Shown here: piece after piece, positions 39,101 to 51,358 of the stretch
Layout: each line of letters begins with the position of its first letter
How positions within the stretch are numbered: position 1 is the first letter of the stretch
Assembly: GCA_963556695.1 (NCBI GenBank)
Contig: CAUWAG010000020.1
Location: forward strand, 310,001 to 374,000
Source of the DNA: Anthostomella pinea
Taxonomy: Eukaryota > Ascomycota > Sordariomycetes > Xylariales > Xylariaceae
DNA length: 64,000 bases
Reading direction: 5' to 3'
Position numbers and translations under genes: made by a program
Notes under the pieces: model-generated
The model's database searches: none
What the model saw: only the letters and a program-made list of their open reading frames with translations
What the model was told of the DNA's origin: nothing

Positions 39101-41636
39101 CTCGCCTGGCAGCTCCTCCTGTTTTGTCGCATATATATTCCACCAGCAGACGATTGGCAACAGAACAAGACTTTGATGTGTCACTGAAGCTGCTTCTATC
39201 CTCAATCATCAAGTCGAAGTCGTCAATGTGAAGTCCCCAAACCCCCACACCATGACTTACAGGTGTCATTTACAGCGGAAGGCGGGCGTACCTTGCTGTG
39301 TTTGTGTCCATCGTATGTACTGGTCGACAGTACGAGCAGCTGAGAGATAAGGCGAGATGGGCGAGACAGGATCAGCAGCTCCCGGGACTGTGGGCAGCGT
39401 TACCGTCACCTTGACGGTTCATTTAAGGCCCTTCAAGTCTCCTATGCTTCCATTGGCTTGCTTGTACTGAAATACCCAGACCCTGGAAACTGTTCGCAGC
39501 CAATTGTGGACGATCCGCCGCGAGCCGCCCATCTGCCACGGCTGCCAATACCATTCATCGGGCTCTATCTTGTGTCGAGAGGAAGTGCAAGGGACTGATC
39601 AGGCAGGCAGGCAAGCTGACATGGTGCTGCTATCTGCCCCGAAATGGGACGTAGGATACCCTGAGGTTATGTTGGCCTGTTCAGGCCAGTGTTGACCACA
39701 AGCACCGGGAAGCAACACAGACGACCAGGCGGGGAGCGGCGCAAATACACGCTCACCCCCGTACATCCTGTCAGCGCAGTGTTCAAGGGTGCCGGTTTGG
39801 GTATTATAGCCAGACAGATCACAGGCAAACAGCGACAGACAACGTGTGGCACAGGAATATGCAGGCAGTACGACGTGGTACGGTCCAGGCGAACTGCAGG
39901 TGAGGCCAGGCCGGCCAGGATAGCGATTCGTCGTCTGCAGGCTGTCGATACAGGTCTGCTTCCAGGCCGGCATCCCGCCCGTGTGGAACGCGACGCTTCG
40001 ATGTGCGTCTGTGTCGGGGCAGAGAGGATGGCAGATGGCAGATGGGACGGTTGGGACGAGAGAGCTGAATCCTGATGGTACGAGAAGTGCGAGCTGCGGC
40101 TGTCTTTCTCTGTTTCCCCGTGGCGTAGACGCTAGGCGGATGTAACGTCGCGAGATAAAGAAGTTGGACTGTGGACAATGGATGGGGAGGGGCTCGAGCT
40201 CGAGGGTCCCTCTTCTCAAGCTACTTAGTACTGACTAGCAGGGGACGTCCCCAGAGTCCTTATCGCGATCGTTGTCGAATCACAGGCCCGGAAGCACGAA
40301 ATATACCAATCAGATCTGTGTGGTCGGGCCAATCAGGGCCGTCAGGCATGCTTGGCGTTGGCAGCGGATGAGAAGCGGAACGGAAGCGGGAGGAAGTGGA
40401 GGAGCATAGGGACTTTTCAGTTTCGGTGGGGACCTCTCTCTTCTCCAAAACCACCACCCATTATAAACCAACGCCGTCTCTATGTCATCTTCAATTGACA
40501 CATGCATCAAGCCTATCTGTCGTACTCGTGTAATTCTGTCTACATGTATGATTCTGCCCAGTGGCAGTCCCTGGAGGAACACGGCAGGTTCAACAAAGTC
40601 GAGTATACGTGCCCAGTGGCCTCTGTCTCTTGCCTGTGTCTTGTCAGCGGTTGTACATGGGTATCGATCTGTCAGTCTGTCAACCTCGCCTCAGGAGCAC
40701 AAGCACACGCACAAGCACGCTGGCACGACGCCCATCAACCAGTGCCTCTTTGAGTCTTGGCGGGCCTGAACTGGCAGCCGAATGGCCCTTGCAGCAGTTG
40801 CGCTCATCCCCGGGCGACCCCCCCGAGCGTTTATCAGCCAAGCACTGCCAAGCAGGCGGGCAGGTTGGCAAGCTGTGACGGGGCTGGGAGGCCGACATGG
40901 CTGCCATGGTTCTAGATAGGGCGTCCTTCCCCTTCTAGAAGACCTCCATGCTCTAGCGCCAACCCGACCAGGCCTGCCTCATCTAGACCACGCCATCATC
41001 GCCGCTTTGCGATCCACTGCCCACCAGTCATATCGAGGTGGTCTCTGTGGTTTCTGTGGTCTTGAAGCGGTGCAATGCAGCAGCTGGGGAGTCTCGTCCA
41101 GTAGCAGTGGCCGTAGGGGTGCGATAGGCCCTACCCAAAGCCGGACACGGTGACACGCCGCGCAGAGGCAAACAAGGTGAGGAGGGTGAACGAGAGGGGC
41201 AAAAAAGTATTAAGTTCGCCGAGTTCCTGCCGTTCCTCTGTCTCCCACTCCACTGGGATCGCCCTACGTCAACTCTTGCCCACAATAACCCCGACCCGGT
41301 GTCGCAGCCCGGCAAGCAACAAGGTAACACGACGGCAGGACGATAGCAAGACGACAGCAAGACGCGACATAACTCTACCAATAGCTACTCTGCTCGCTCT
41401 GCTCTGGTCTGTTTCGGGTCTGCTCTTCGAATAGGCCTCACCCTCGACCGCCCGGCTCGGTTCTGGACTAACCACCCGATCTCATCTGCCGGTCCCGCCC
41501 CGTTCCGTCCCCACACCCGTTCGCTCGGTTGTGAATTTTGACTGGTTCGTTACGAGAAAAGCCGAAGCGCGCCCACCATACAATCTTGGACATCTCGTCG
41601 TCGTAAGACTCGGATTTTGAGCGCATCTGCCGCAAC
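39101..41636. other. Intergenic and long 5' region of the nucleoside transporter gene
   Basis: About 2.5 kb without a recognisable gene. Open frames on both strands have no domain. A palindromic GCTCGAGCTCGAGG block lies at about 40191. The final 500 bp probably contain the promoter and leader of the gene at 41637. Confidence 0.4.
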
Positions 41637-43735
41637 ATGGGTTCTCACGAAAACCAGGGCAGCCTCCCTGGCCACAACACCTCACCCCAGGAGGGCGTGA
41701 TACTCAATCCCGATCCAGTTCTAAACGTCGCGAACGAGCACCATCATGGTCATCTGCACCATGGCGGCGCTGCCGCAAACCCCGTAAACCACCCGGATGA
41801 GGTCGTCTACTCCAACCCTACCCCCAACAAGAGCTTCGACAAGGAAACCGGGGACTACGCGACCAACGAGAAGTCGTTCACCGACGAGGAGAGTGGCAAT
41901 GTCGGCCACATCGCCGTGGAAGAGGCGACCGGCCGGAAGCATTTCATCTCGCACTACTACCGAAAGTTCCGGCCTTTCGTCCATATCTTCATCTGGCTTC
42001 TATTTACGGCGTAAGTCTTCTGCGGATCCGGAGACCACTCCCGGTATCGGTCACGCTTGAAGGACTATACTGATCGCTCCCCTTTGTAGATGGTGGATTG
42101 TTGGTCTGGTCCGCTTCCGCCACACCAAGAACTGGCTCATTCCCTTCTTGCTGTATCTCGCCATCACGCTGCGCATCATTTTCCTCTGGCTACCCGTTAA
42201 CTATGTCTGGAATCCCGTCAAGCTCGTCTGGCACCACACTGCCTTCAGGATCTACGAGATGATCCCCAAGGTGCTTCACAAGCCCCTGGCTGCCACTGTC
42301 ACCGTCGGTGTCTTTCTGATCGGGACCATGGTGCCCGCCGAGTCGGGTGAGAACACCCGGGCCAGCCGAGCGCAGGCCCTGTTTGGGCTGGTCGTCATGA
42401 TCGCAGCCATGACTGCAACCAGCAGAAACATGCGCCTGATTCCATGGCACACCGTCATCGGTAAGTGGTCTCCAGCCTTTCATACCCATCACTTTTGCTG
42501 CAGAGTCGCAACTGACAGCCTCATCAGGCGGCATGCTCACCCAGTTCATCATTGCCATCTTTGTCCTGCGGTCCCAGGCCGGTTACGACATCTTCAACTT
42601 CATCTCCACCCTGGCCCGCACTCTTCTGGGCTTCGCTGACCAGGGAGTCGTCTTTTTGACCGATGATACCGTGCCGCAAAAGTCCTGGTTCTTGACTGGT
42701 GTCGTGCCGCCCATCATCTTCTTCGTGGCTCTTGTCGCGCTCTGCTATCACGTCGGACTCATCCAGTGGTTCGTCGGCAAGTTTGCCGCCTTCTTCTTCT
42801 GGACCCTCCGCGTGTCCGGTGCCGAGGCCGTCGTCGCTGCCGCCACCCCCTTCATCGGCCAGGGTGAATCCGCCATGTTGATTCGCCCATTCGTCCCCCA
42901 TCTCACCCTGGCTGAGCTGCATCAGGTCATGACCTGTGGCTTCGCCACCATTGCCGGTTCCGTGCTCGTCGCCTACATTGGGCTGGGCCTCAACCCCCAG
43001 GCTCTCGTGTCCTCCTGCATCATGTCTATCCCGGCCTCGCTGGCCATCTCCAAGATGCGATACCCCGAGGCCGAGGAGTCGATCACCTCAGGACGCGTCG
43101 TCATCCCCGAGGACGGGGAGGAAAGGGCCGCCAACGCGCTACACGCCTTCGCCAACGGTGCGTGGCTTGGTCTGAAGATTGCGGGCATGATCATATCGAC
43201 CCTGCTCTGCATCATCGCCTTCGTCGGCCTGATCAATGGCCTGCTCACCTGGTGGGGTGGATACTGGGGCGCCGAAGACCCTGTCATCACGCTCCAGCTG
43301 ATCCTCGGATATCTGTTCTATCCGGTGGCCTGGCTGCTTGGTGTTCCCAAGAACGAGCTTCTCCAAGTCGGCGAGCTGATTGGGCAGAAGATCATCATCA
43401 ACGAGTTCTATGCTTTCAACAACCTCCGAACGGATCCCCGGTATCTGGCGCTTAGCGGACGCGCAACCCTCATCGCCACCTACGCTTGCTGTGTAAGTTC
43501 ATACCAAGATCACGTGACGGTTGGATCACCTACTAACTCAGTGCAGGGTTTCGGCAACGTTGGTTCTCTCGGCACTCAAATCGGAGTCCTGTCCCAGATT
43601 GCTCCGGGCCGCGCTGGTGACGTCTCCAAGGTCGCCATATCGGCTCTGCTCGCCGGTATCGTCTCTACTCTGACGTCTGCCGCCGTTGCTGGCATGCTGT
43701 ATACGGATGCCATAGGACCGGCTACTCACTCGTAG
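41637..43735 (+). CDS. Concentrative nucleoside transporter (CNT/SLC28 family)
   Basis: Four exons (41637-42010, 42090-42460, 42528-43492, 43547-43735), 632 aa. The N-terminal 115 residues are hydrophilic with a His-rich stretch (HHHGHLHHGG) and are probably cytosolic. The CNT core follows: membrane helices from WWIVGLVRF, the re-entrant-loop motif with GQGESAMLIRPF (usual Gly-Gln-x-Glu), the helix GFATIAGSVLVAYIGLG, the second signature IINEFYAFNNL (Asn-Glu-Phe), and the last exon GFGNVGSLGTQIGVLSQIAPGR. These motifs hold the nucleoside and sodium or proton sites. It imports nucleosides across the plasma membrane by cation symport. Introns are 79, 67 and 54 bp with clean ends. Size and motifs fit fungal members; intact. 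Confidence 0.92.
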
Positions 43736-46416
43736 GGCGCGGACCTCCCATAGCGCAGACCTGGCATGATACCACCGAATGCTTCGAGTATAATAAAAAT
43801 GATCAGTTTATGAAGCTATGAACTACTCGCAGAGTTGAACATCGTGAATACCAATCGCGTAGCTGCACATGTAACTGCGTCTGGTTTCGCTACCCAGGCA
43901 TTGCTATTGATACTGCAGTCAGTCCATTCTTAGCAGACGACAGACGAAGAACTCGGAGCTCCCAGCTTCTCCAGCTGAACTCGGAGATGATCCATTGCAG
44001 TTCCTGCACGAGAGGCACAGGGTTAGTAGGCATACGCGACGACATATAGCAGCTTGCTCGGTTGATGCGGTCTGGTACTTGGATGAGATGCAACCTGGCC
44101 AATGTCCAACCTTACCGCCAGACAGCCCTCGTGACACGCCCTTCTGGGACATGACAAGGTCAGTTTCGTCCTCGTCAGGTACGGTCACTAGCGTTCGGAA
44201 TTAGGTCGTCCGCTGCGCCCAAAAACTTCTCATGCTCACCGCTAGCGAGCAAAGCTCCTATCGGCACTCTTCACCAAGAGAATGTGTAAATCATGGCGAA
44301 AAAGGTTGTGGAGGTACTCTTGAAAGTCGCATTTAACTTCCATACGTGACGTTTGAGATATCTCAACTGCTCAGACCGCCGCCGGGAGGTAATTGGTGAC
44401 TCGACGAAGTCCCCTAAGACACAGCGGAGTTCCGGAGACACTGTCTCGTGACCGTGTAGAGCGACTGCTGCCCACGTATCCGTGTCCTTGTCGATAAAGC
44501 TCTAGATGTAGAGCCAGTACCTTCCTGCTCGATGACCTTCCAAATCGACTCTCCCCAGGGATGACCACATTCTTCAACACGGAACTGACATCCTTCAGGT
44601 CTCATCACCTTCCAGCTCGAGGATCGCTCGAAATTTTTGGCGCTTTCAACATGAAACCAGCTTCTCTGAATTCCATCAGCACTCTTTGGCTTGGAAGACC
44701 GCACACTGTCGACTTTTTCCAGCGCTGAGCACTCTCCAACTCGAAGCCACCCGGTGTCTAGACTCTCCAGGACTGACCAGCCATCTCCAGCTCGAGAAAC
44801 GTTCGAGACGGATATCCTAAGAATCGCCAGCAAGTGACAGCTGAGGACCATCTCTACCCAGGTCTCTCCAGCACTCTCTACCGAGGATTCGGGTTTCTTT
44901 AGTACGTAACTGATCACCCTCACGGTCTAGAAGCGTTCGAACCTGACCCTCCTGCGCTCCACAGCTTGGAGCAGACTCTCCAGGATCTTCCAGGCATATC
45001 GAGGTCCTGCACGGCTCAGCACTGTCGAGCTTGGTTTACTTCACCAGCTTTCGATCCTCCAGCTCGCTTTCAGTCTACACTCGACTATCTCCGAGTCTCG
45101 CACGCCTCCAGAACTGCTTCCTGCTCCCATGTGGCTCGAAGGGCCTCTCAAATCGGCTCTTACAAGCCCAAAGCACCTCGAATAGGGCTCGAAAGCTCAA
45201 AGGGCGAAGAACAACGAAATATGACTCCTCCACCTTTCCCCCAACATGGCTCAACCGTAAGCCTCGACAGGGCGCTCATACGGCCCAGAGAGCCTTGAAC
45301 GTAATTCTCAAGCATCCAGATCTAGCTGCATCATGGTCTTCATTACGCAGGCATATCTGGCTCTCAAGCATGGTTGCTCATGTCAGGATTCACGAACAGG
45401 GACACTCTGCTGATCCGTAGCTCTATATCTCCCCGAGCCCCTCTCATGGCTATCTGCAGGCTCTTCAAGGTGCTACACCGGCCTGTCTAGACTCGCATGG
45501 TTTTCGCAGGGTTCTCCAAAACCTTGATCGATCCAAGTACGATCTCTAAGTCCACAGGTGAATGAGGGTCTCCGGAGGTGCTCTCCAAGGCTCACTCCAT
45601 CAGAGCTGTTTTGGGGCCCCCGACGTTTTCAATCAAATCGAATTCGGCGAGTCTCCATAGTCTCATCGAGGCTCTCAGGTCTCTTACCTTCCTCCAAGGT
45701 CATAGTCGGTTCGAAAACGACTCTCAAGGTCTTTCCGTGTCTCTCTCGACTACCCTGAGAGCCGAATCAGGTCGATTCGAATACGGCTGTGGGAACCGCT
45801 TCCTTGAAGCCGAGCGGGGGAATCCACGTATCTGTAGCCCCTGATGCTCAACTTACTGTTGGTACCAGAAGCGAGAATGTGTTTCGGGGAATGGTGAGAG
45901 TCCGGAGAACTGGGCTGGATCTTCTTGTCGGATTGACACAGCCATCCTATTCCGACTCTCAACATCAGCAATATAGTGCCTGCGAAACCTGATGGTCCCG
46001 AAGACGAACTCGCTGTTCGTCGATCGTAGTGATAATAAGCCCTGACCTCTTTTGACAGATGTTGGAGGTCCAGCTGGGAGTGTTCATTGAGTAACTATTG
46101 CTATGATACTATTGCCTTCAGAGTCTCCAGCTGATTCTATAATGCAGCGTTCTCCCGGCTGAGAATCTGTGGACTATAAGGTAGTGATGTAGCTTCTTGC
46201 AATCTGAACAGCCGTGATGCTGATGTGCGAGCCACAACCGTCGGCCATCTCCTACGGATTGCGTGATCACCCGACTAGGCAGCTTAGTAGTATCTGATAA
46301 GGTCATGTGATCTTGTTCGTGCTTGACGCTGGACACCTGCATCACTTCGCGTAGTTGAAGGACTAACGGCATCATCAACGGTTGCTGCTGTCGTCAATCG
46401 CAATCCAAACGCCACG
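43736..46416. other. Gene-free stretch with degenerate CTCCAG/CTCGA repeats
   Basis: From about 44500 to 45830 the words CTCTCCAG, CTCCAGCTCGAG, GGCTCGAAG and TCTCAAGG recur every few dozen bases without a fixed period, as in an old, decayed minisatellite or low-complexity tract. Several open frames (for example 44414-44923 minus) result but carry no domain. The rest has nothing recognisable. Confidence 0.45.
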
Positions 46417-47256
46417 ATGGCTGACATCACCACTCTCCTCGATGCGCGCTACGGCTCGAACACTTCAACAAGTGGCGACAGCATATCGGAAGCCGCGAAC
46501 TTGACAATCAAGACTCTGCTGGAGCACAAGTCAGCGCGTCACTTCCTACCCTCACCCCTAGTACCAGTCACTCTGGAGATCCTCGTCGCAGCGGCCCAGA
46601 GCGCAGCCACGTCGTCCAACCTGCAGACCTGGAGCGTGGTCGCTGTCTCGGACCCGGAGCGCAAAGACGCGCTGGCAACACTCAGCGGCGACCAGGACTT
46701 CATCCGGCAGGCCCCGCTGTTCCTGATCTTCTGCGCCGATCTGAACCGCCTCACCAGGGTATCGCAGCAGCACCAGCAGCCCGCCGAGGGGTTGGAATAC
46801 ATCGAGATGTTCCTCATGGCTTCGCTGGATGCTGCACTTGCGGCGCAGAACGCCGCCGTCGCTGCCGAGTCTCTCGGTCTTGGTATCTGCTACGTGGGTG
46901 CTGTCCGCAACCGCGCTGCTGAGCTTGCAAGCCTCCTCCATCTGCCGTCGCGTGTCGTCGCCCTGTTTGGCATGGCGGTTGGGAAGCCAGATTTGACCGC
47001 CGGCGAGGAAGTCAAGCCTCGATTGCCGTTGGACGAAGTGTTGCATAGGGAAGTGTGGGATGATAATGCCGGCGCACAGGCGGAGCATGTTCAGGCCTAC
47101 GACCAGACGTTGGATAAATTCAACAACAGCCAAGGTCGCGAAGGAGTCGCACTCTGGAGTCAGCGCTCGGCGCAGAGAGTTTCGACATTGGAGCGGCTGA
47201 GCGGGCGTCATGTCTTGCGGGACGTTCTACGAGGCCGGGATTTCAACTTGAAGTAG
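46417..47256 (+). CDS. Nitroreductase-family FMN oxidoreductase
   Basis: Uninterrupted 279-residue frame. The nitroreductase fold is visible: KTLLEHKSARHFLPSPL (the R-S-x-R-x-F-type FMN phosphate region), the helix LVAAAQSAATSSNLQTWSVVAVSDPE (Ser/Asn/Gln contacts with FMN), QAPLFLIFCADLNRL, the long helix ASLDAALAAQNAAVAAESLGLGICYVGAVRN (Gly-Leu-Gly loop), and FGMAVGKPD. This resembles bacterial NfsA/Frp, NAD(P)H-dependent reducers of flavins, quinones or nitro compounds; the natural substrate in fungi is unknown. Cytosolic, no signal peptide. The start at 46417 is preceded by a CACGATGG context. It is a single exon between repeat-like DNA on the left and unrelated intergenic DNA on the right. 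Confidence 0.85.
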   Translation: MADITTLLDARYGSNTSTSGDSISEAANLTIKTLLEHKSARHFLPSPLVPVTLEILVAAAQSAATSSNLQTWSVVAVSDPERKDALATLSGDQDFIRQAPLFLIFCADLNRLTRVSQQHQQPAEGLEYIEMFLMASLDAALAAQNAAVAAESLGLGICYVGAVRNRAAELASLLHLPSRVVALFGMAVGKPDLTAGEEVKPRLPLDEVLHREVWDDNAGAQAEHVQAYDQTLDKFNNSQGREGVALWSQRSAQRVSTLERLSGRHVLRDVLRGRDFNLK

Positions 47257-48079
47257 TATTGTCCAGCTTCCGACCACGACTTGATCTGGTCATTCTACTT
47301 GATGGTCGGAAGTCTGACATCATTCGGTTGATGACTCGGGTGAGGGAGGAGTGGTTCGTAGCTCAGATGGGGAGGAGTGGTTCGTAGCTGAGATGGGAGT
47401 AGACTGACGTGTTAGGATTTGGTGATCAAATCAGATCAAATGTCAGACAACTAACTGGTTGTCATGATCTCAAACCGCCTGAACTCCAATCTTGTTTCTG
47501 CACAGAGCAAATAGTCCTATGCAGGTATACCATGTTCGTGCTGACAGGTACCTTGCATGTCTGACCTGCATTCAGTCAGGCTCGAGCCCATTGACGACGT
47601 ATGAACACAACGAATAAAACATGGCCATCAACTCCCGATCCGCCAGAAAGCTTCGTTGCAACAGTTTGCCTTTGCGACCTATGAGTTGTCCACTAACCCG
47701 TCGCTCTCAATGTCATCTCACACCCAAGCTGAGTTGTGATGAAGGCCGAGGGATCCGACGAGCTTCCATACTGCGTGTTTCGGCGCTACAAATCCTACCA
47801 AATCGAACAGTCGCATCAGGCATAAGAAGCGGGAAGCGGTAATGATTATCATGACTGGTCACCCAATCGGAAAGCACGGATCGTGTGATCTTGATGCTTC
47901 GCCTTGGTATGACAGGGGGGCATTGTGGCAGTGCTCTAAAGGGGCAGATGCAGGAAAGCGACACATCAGCGAACAAAACATTACAGTACGACTGCCGGGC
48001 TTTCAGTCTCGTGGTTCTTGGCTTCTCTGTCTCGAACCTGGGAAACTCGCCTCGTCGATGGGCTCTTCTTTTGGGCACC
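47257..48079. other. Intergenic
   Basis: No gene recognised. A near-perfect short duplication (GGAGGAGTGGTTCGTAGCT, twice, about 28 bp apart) lies at about 47344-47400. Confidence 0.45.
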
Positions 48080-49101
48080 ATGGGGATCTTGATGATGGCT
48101 CGTCCGCTTCAAGCGCTCTTGTGTCTCGCTCTTCTAGGATTGGGCAAGTCACAGGGATTCGTCACCTTTCTCAACCCGATTGGAGACGAATTGGTGGACG
48201 CAGGAACGACTCATGAAGTCAGATGGTCTCCCGGCTCGATATTAGGTGATGCCACACTGTCGTTGCTGTCAGGCGAGAATGACATGACGCTGTCGTTCAA
48301 AGGCGAGATTGATAGTAACATTACCCCACCCAATTACTGAGACGAACCGGACGAAGCTGACACGCCATAGCATCAATAGATATCGGGAATGGATCATATC
48401 TCTGGGATGTAGGGAAGGATCTTGGGACCGAGCAGGCCTACGGCTTGAAATTGACCTTCAACTCGGACCTCGACACATTCGAATATGGCGCCTCCTTCAA
48501 GATCGCCGCTATGGATGGTATCTCTGGTACCACAACTCCCGAAACGGCGTCTCAGAGCACGACAGGCACTCCGAGCTTAAGCACCGTGTCCCCGACCACA
48601 AGCGACAGCTCGTCCGCGGCCGCAGCCTCGTCACAGTCAACGCCAACGCCGACGGCCGAGTCCAAAGCTGACCCTGACTCGAGCTCTACACACACAGGTG
48701 CCACTGTGGGAGCTGTCATTGGTGTTGTTGCTCTCGTAGCGATAATATGCGGCCTGGCCGCCCTCGTGCTCTACTATAGAAGGAAATCGAGATCACAAGG
48801 ATCCTCCGGTAAAGGCGACGAGGACAAGATCGAGATAGTGGAGGGTTACAACAAGTCAGAACTCGATGCTAGCCAGACCGAGGTACAAATGGTGCAGGTC
48901 TACGAACTCGATGCCACGCAGTACGCCCACGAAGTTGACGCGACAACACCTCCGACGGAGCTGGAAACGAGCTCGAGAGGGGAACTTCCCGCCCTGAAGT
49001 TGGAGGATTCGTGGCCGTCTTTGGAATATCCGAGCCCGTTGACCAGAACGGGGACCCCTCGATCTGATGCGGTGCCTCCGAGTCCGATGTCCATGTTGTG
49101 A
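48080..49101 (+). CDS. Kre9/KNH-domain single-pass surface protein, Ser/Thr-rich
   Basis: Two exons (48080-48314, 48380-49101; 65-bp intron), 318 aa. Signal peptide MGILMMARPLQALLCLALLG, then a PF10342-like (Kre9/KNH, Ser-Thr-rich membrane-anchored) ectodomain: FVTFLNPIGDELVDAGTTHEVRW at the start and GNGSYLWDVGKDL...FEYGASFKI at its end, the second half being rebuilt only after splicing. A Ser/Thr/Pro-rich stalk of about 60 residues follows, then one membrane helix (GAVIGVVALVAIICGLAALV) with a basic stop-transfer (YYRRKSRS), and a 115-residue cytosolic tail. It is expected at the cell surface, possibly a wall sensor or wall protein. The last 14 codons and the 3' flank are duplicated at 53484-53700. 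Confidence 0.78.
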
Positions 49102-49281
49102 GGTCTGTGGTCAGGCCACATAGAGACTTAAGAAGCAAGCAAGTACTACAAGACATTATAAGGCTATCGCAACGTGTATGCATAGTAAATATCTAGCTAA
49201 GACTTAAGTCGAGACGTATTGGTTATTACTCGTAGCGATATTTAAAGCTTCCGTTAAAAAAAGAACCTGGCTTTTAATTTA
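49061..49281 (+). repeat. 3' end of the Kre9-type gene, copy 1 of a 220-bp duplication
   Basis: Matches 53484-53700 in the same orientation. It covers the last codons (SDAVPPSPMSML), the stop and about 180 bp of 3' flank. Relative to the other copy it carries many T and A in place of C and G (for example TTATTACTCGTAGCGATATT against TTACCACCCGTAGCGACATT). Confidence 0.85.
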
Positions 49282-49495
49282 TATTAGTTCGAACAGTGGC
49301 TATAATGTCGTGTGACATTACTGTATGTGTCCTCATGTGACATTGTAACTGTGATGCTCTACCGTACCATCGCAGATGGAGTGACTGCAGAACGGTAGCT
49401 AAGCATAAAGCAAGTATCACTTTGCGGTGTCAGGGGCGTCCCCGATGCTATTTCTAGCATGGTGTATGAGTGTGGCATGCATGACAGTGGAAACC
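49282..49495. other. Short intergenic stretch
   Basis: Contains TGTGACATTA and ATGTGACATTG repeats near 49310-49345. No gene. Confidence 0.35.
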
Positions 49496-50585
49496 CTACG
49501 TGGCCATCCCGACCCAAGTCTCTAGGCATCCTGCACGCCTAACCCCCCAAGAAGCAGGCTGCTGAACTTTTCGACAAACTGGCTCATTTGATCGGCCGAG
49601 TGGAACGATTCGTTGTAGACGACGCTGAGGTTTAGCTGGTTGCGGAATGTCCAAACAAATGTCACGGCCTGCCGGAAGAGAATCTCGACCCCAACACTGA
49701 CCGCCTTGACCTGAAACCCAGCCTCGGGGGTACCATAAGATCGCTGGTGGGTCGCCACCGCTCTGCGGCGGGTTGCGGATCAATTCGCCCAGTCGCGCTG
49801 CGTACCCCCGATGGGCATCCAAGAAGTCTCGCGTAACCCCCTTTCGGTACTCATCCTCGTAGTCTTGTGCATGCTGCGCCCAGGATGCCTGAGGCTCAAC
49901 ACGTTTCATCCAGCCGGTCGTATATAGACCGGCGGCAAAAGCGGGCGTTGAGTAGGGTTCGGGCAAGTGCGGCCGCAGAGAGAAGCGGACGGTGCTGGTG
50001 TAATGCTTGTCCCTAGCCGCCGCATCGGCGAGGGCGAAGTTAGCGCCGGCAACGCTGGCGTGAACTGCAGAGGTCACGCTGATAGACCGCTCCTTGCAAG
50101 CCGCCACGATCTTCTCCGTGGTTGCCGCACTGAAAGCGAAGGCTGCGCTGTACGTCCCGGCCGGCATTGTGCCATGATCACCAGGCAGGGATGTACACCA
50201 GCTTCGCGTATGGAGTGGGCTGGAAGGTCGGGATCACATCAGCAGAAGAGTTGGCGTTGGGAACCACGCTGAAGGTCCGGGAGACCCAGTCATCGAGTGT
50301 GGCTCCGTCAGCTGGGACGGAATAGATGAGGCTTGTATCATCGGGGGCCACTTCGGCTGCGAGACTTGAATGCTGGAAGTGCAGATGAGCCCAAGCCCGT
50401 CGTAGTCGAGCTCCTAGGTCGCCCGAAGTCAATGATCCGGTAGGAACAATAGTTGCCGTTGAGTTGACGGCCCAATGCTCGCGGTTGAGTGGCAGTCCGG
50501 CATCACCAACAAGCTTGATGAAGGTCTCGTTTTCGCCAATAGGACGAGAATATACGCCTCTCTGGTCTGTCTCTTGCCAAATCAT
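49496..50585 (-). pseudogene. CoA-dependent acyltransferase (condensation-like, Tri3-related), broken
   Basis: Three minus-strand pieces of one gene. Piece 1 (50585-50178): RGVYSRPIGENETFIKLVG, LRRAWAHLHFQHSSLAAEV, ending YAKLVYIPAW then a stop. Piece 2 (50167 to about 49760): TYSAAFAFSAATTEKIVAACK, SVTSAVHASVAGANFALAD, KHYTSTVRFSLRPHLPEPY. Piece 3, in another frame (about 49770-49522): YGTPEAGFQVKAVSVGVEIL, TFVWTFRNQLNLSVVYN. This is the organisation of fungal 15-O-acetyltransferase-like / condensation-fold acyltransferases. Between pieces 1 and 2 the expected H-x-x-x-D catalytic segment, roughly a hundred residues, is absent, and a frameshift separates pieces 2 and 3, so it cannot be active. 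The likely ancestral role is acylation of a secondary metabolite; the substrate is unknown. Confidence 0.6.
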
Positions 50586-51358
50586 TGTGGCTCGATTTAC
50601 AGCACTTCAGATTAGGCAATGTAGAACAGTAGTGATGGAGAAACTACCGAACCTCAAGGTTTATTCGTGCTGGAGAATGGGTGATGTGATGTGATGTGAT
50701 GTGATGCGAGGCAACAATATCCAAAGAGAACCGTTGCTGGTTTAAAGGTCCCGGCTGGGATGGAGTGGGTGAAGGAGGTGTGTTGTTGGTGACCCAGAGG
50801 CACGCAAGGAGGACCTAGGGCTAGGCAAGTACTCCCGGGGTCCCGGGCAGGGGGCGCTACATACCGGGACGCGGGGATGATAGGCGGATGGTCGCCATGC
50901 CCTTGTCTGCTTGGAGGTCTGTTCGGTGAAGCTGGGGCAGCTGTAACGGTACGCTTACAGTACATTGCCTCACAGTGGCCAGTAGCCAGTAGCACTTCCA
51001 TGGAAGCCTTGGCAAACACCCTCCACCTTTCTTGCAGTCTCCTTACTTCCGGCTACCCACCCACTACGGCCTGGAGTGCTAGTTATGGTCCTAGAAGGTA
51101 ATTGATGCTGAGAGGCCTATCGGTAGTGCTAAGAAAGGGGCAAGGGCTGTTGGTGACGAGAGTCCCCTCGATCGGGCTGGTCACACAGCGGAAAGCGGGG
51201 ATTCCGCCGATCCAGACGATTTCTATTCATAAAGGGGCTGATATCCCTTCCTCGAAACTTCTGACGTCAACGTGATACTGCCCTTGAAGAAATGCCAGGC
51301 TTCCTCAGCAGACTCGCCGATCTCACGTTGCTACATGTGAAGCCCAGCACTGTTTACC
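50586..51358. other. Intergenic, with a GTGAT microsatellite
   Basis: Five GTGAT units at about 50681-50706. It probably contains the promoters of the divergent acyltransferase and SDR genes. Nothing else is seen. Confidence 0.5.

Noticed and set aside
44414..44923. 169-residue minus-strand ORF
   Set aside because: Lies in the degenerate repeat tract, shows no domain, and its composition follows the repeats.
49496..50585. Part of a trichothecene-type cluster
   Set aside because: Only a broad acyltransferase-family resemblance; none of the other pathway genes is present and the gene is inactive.
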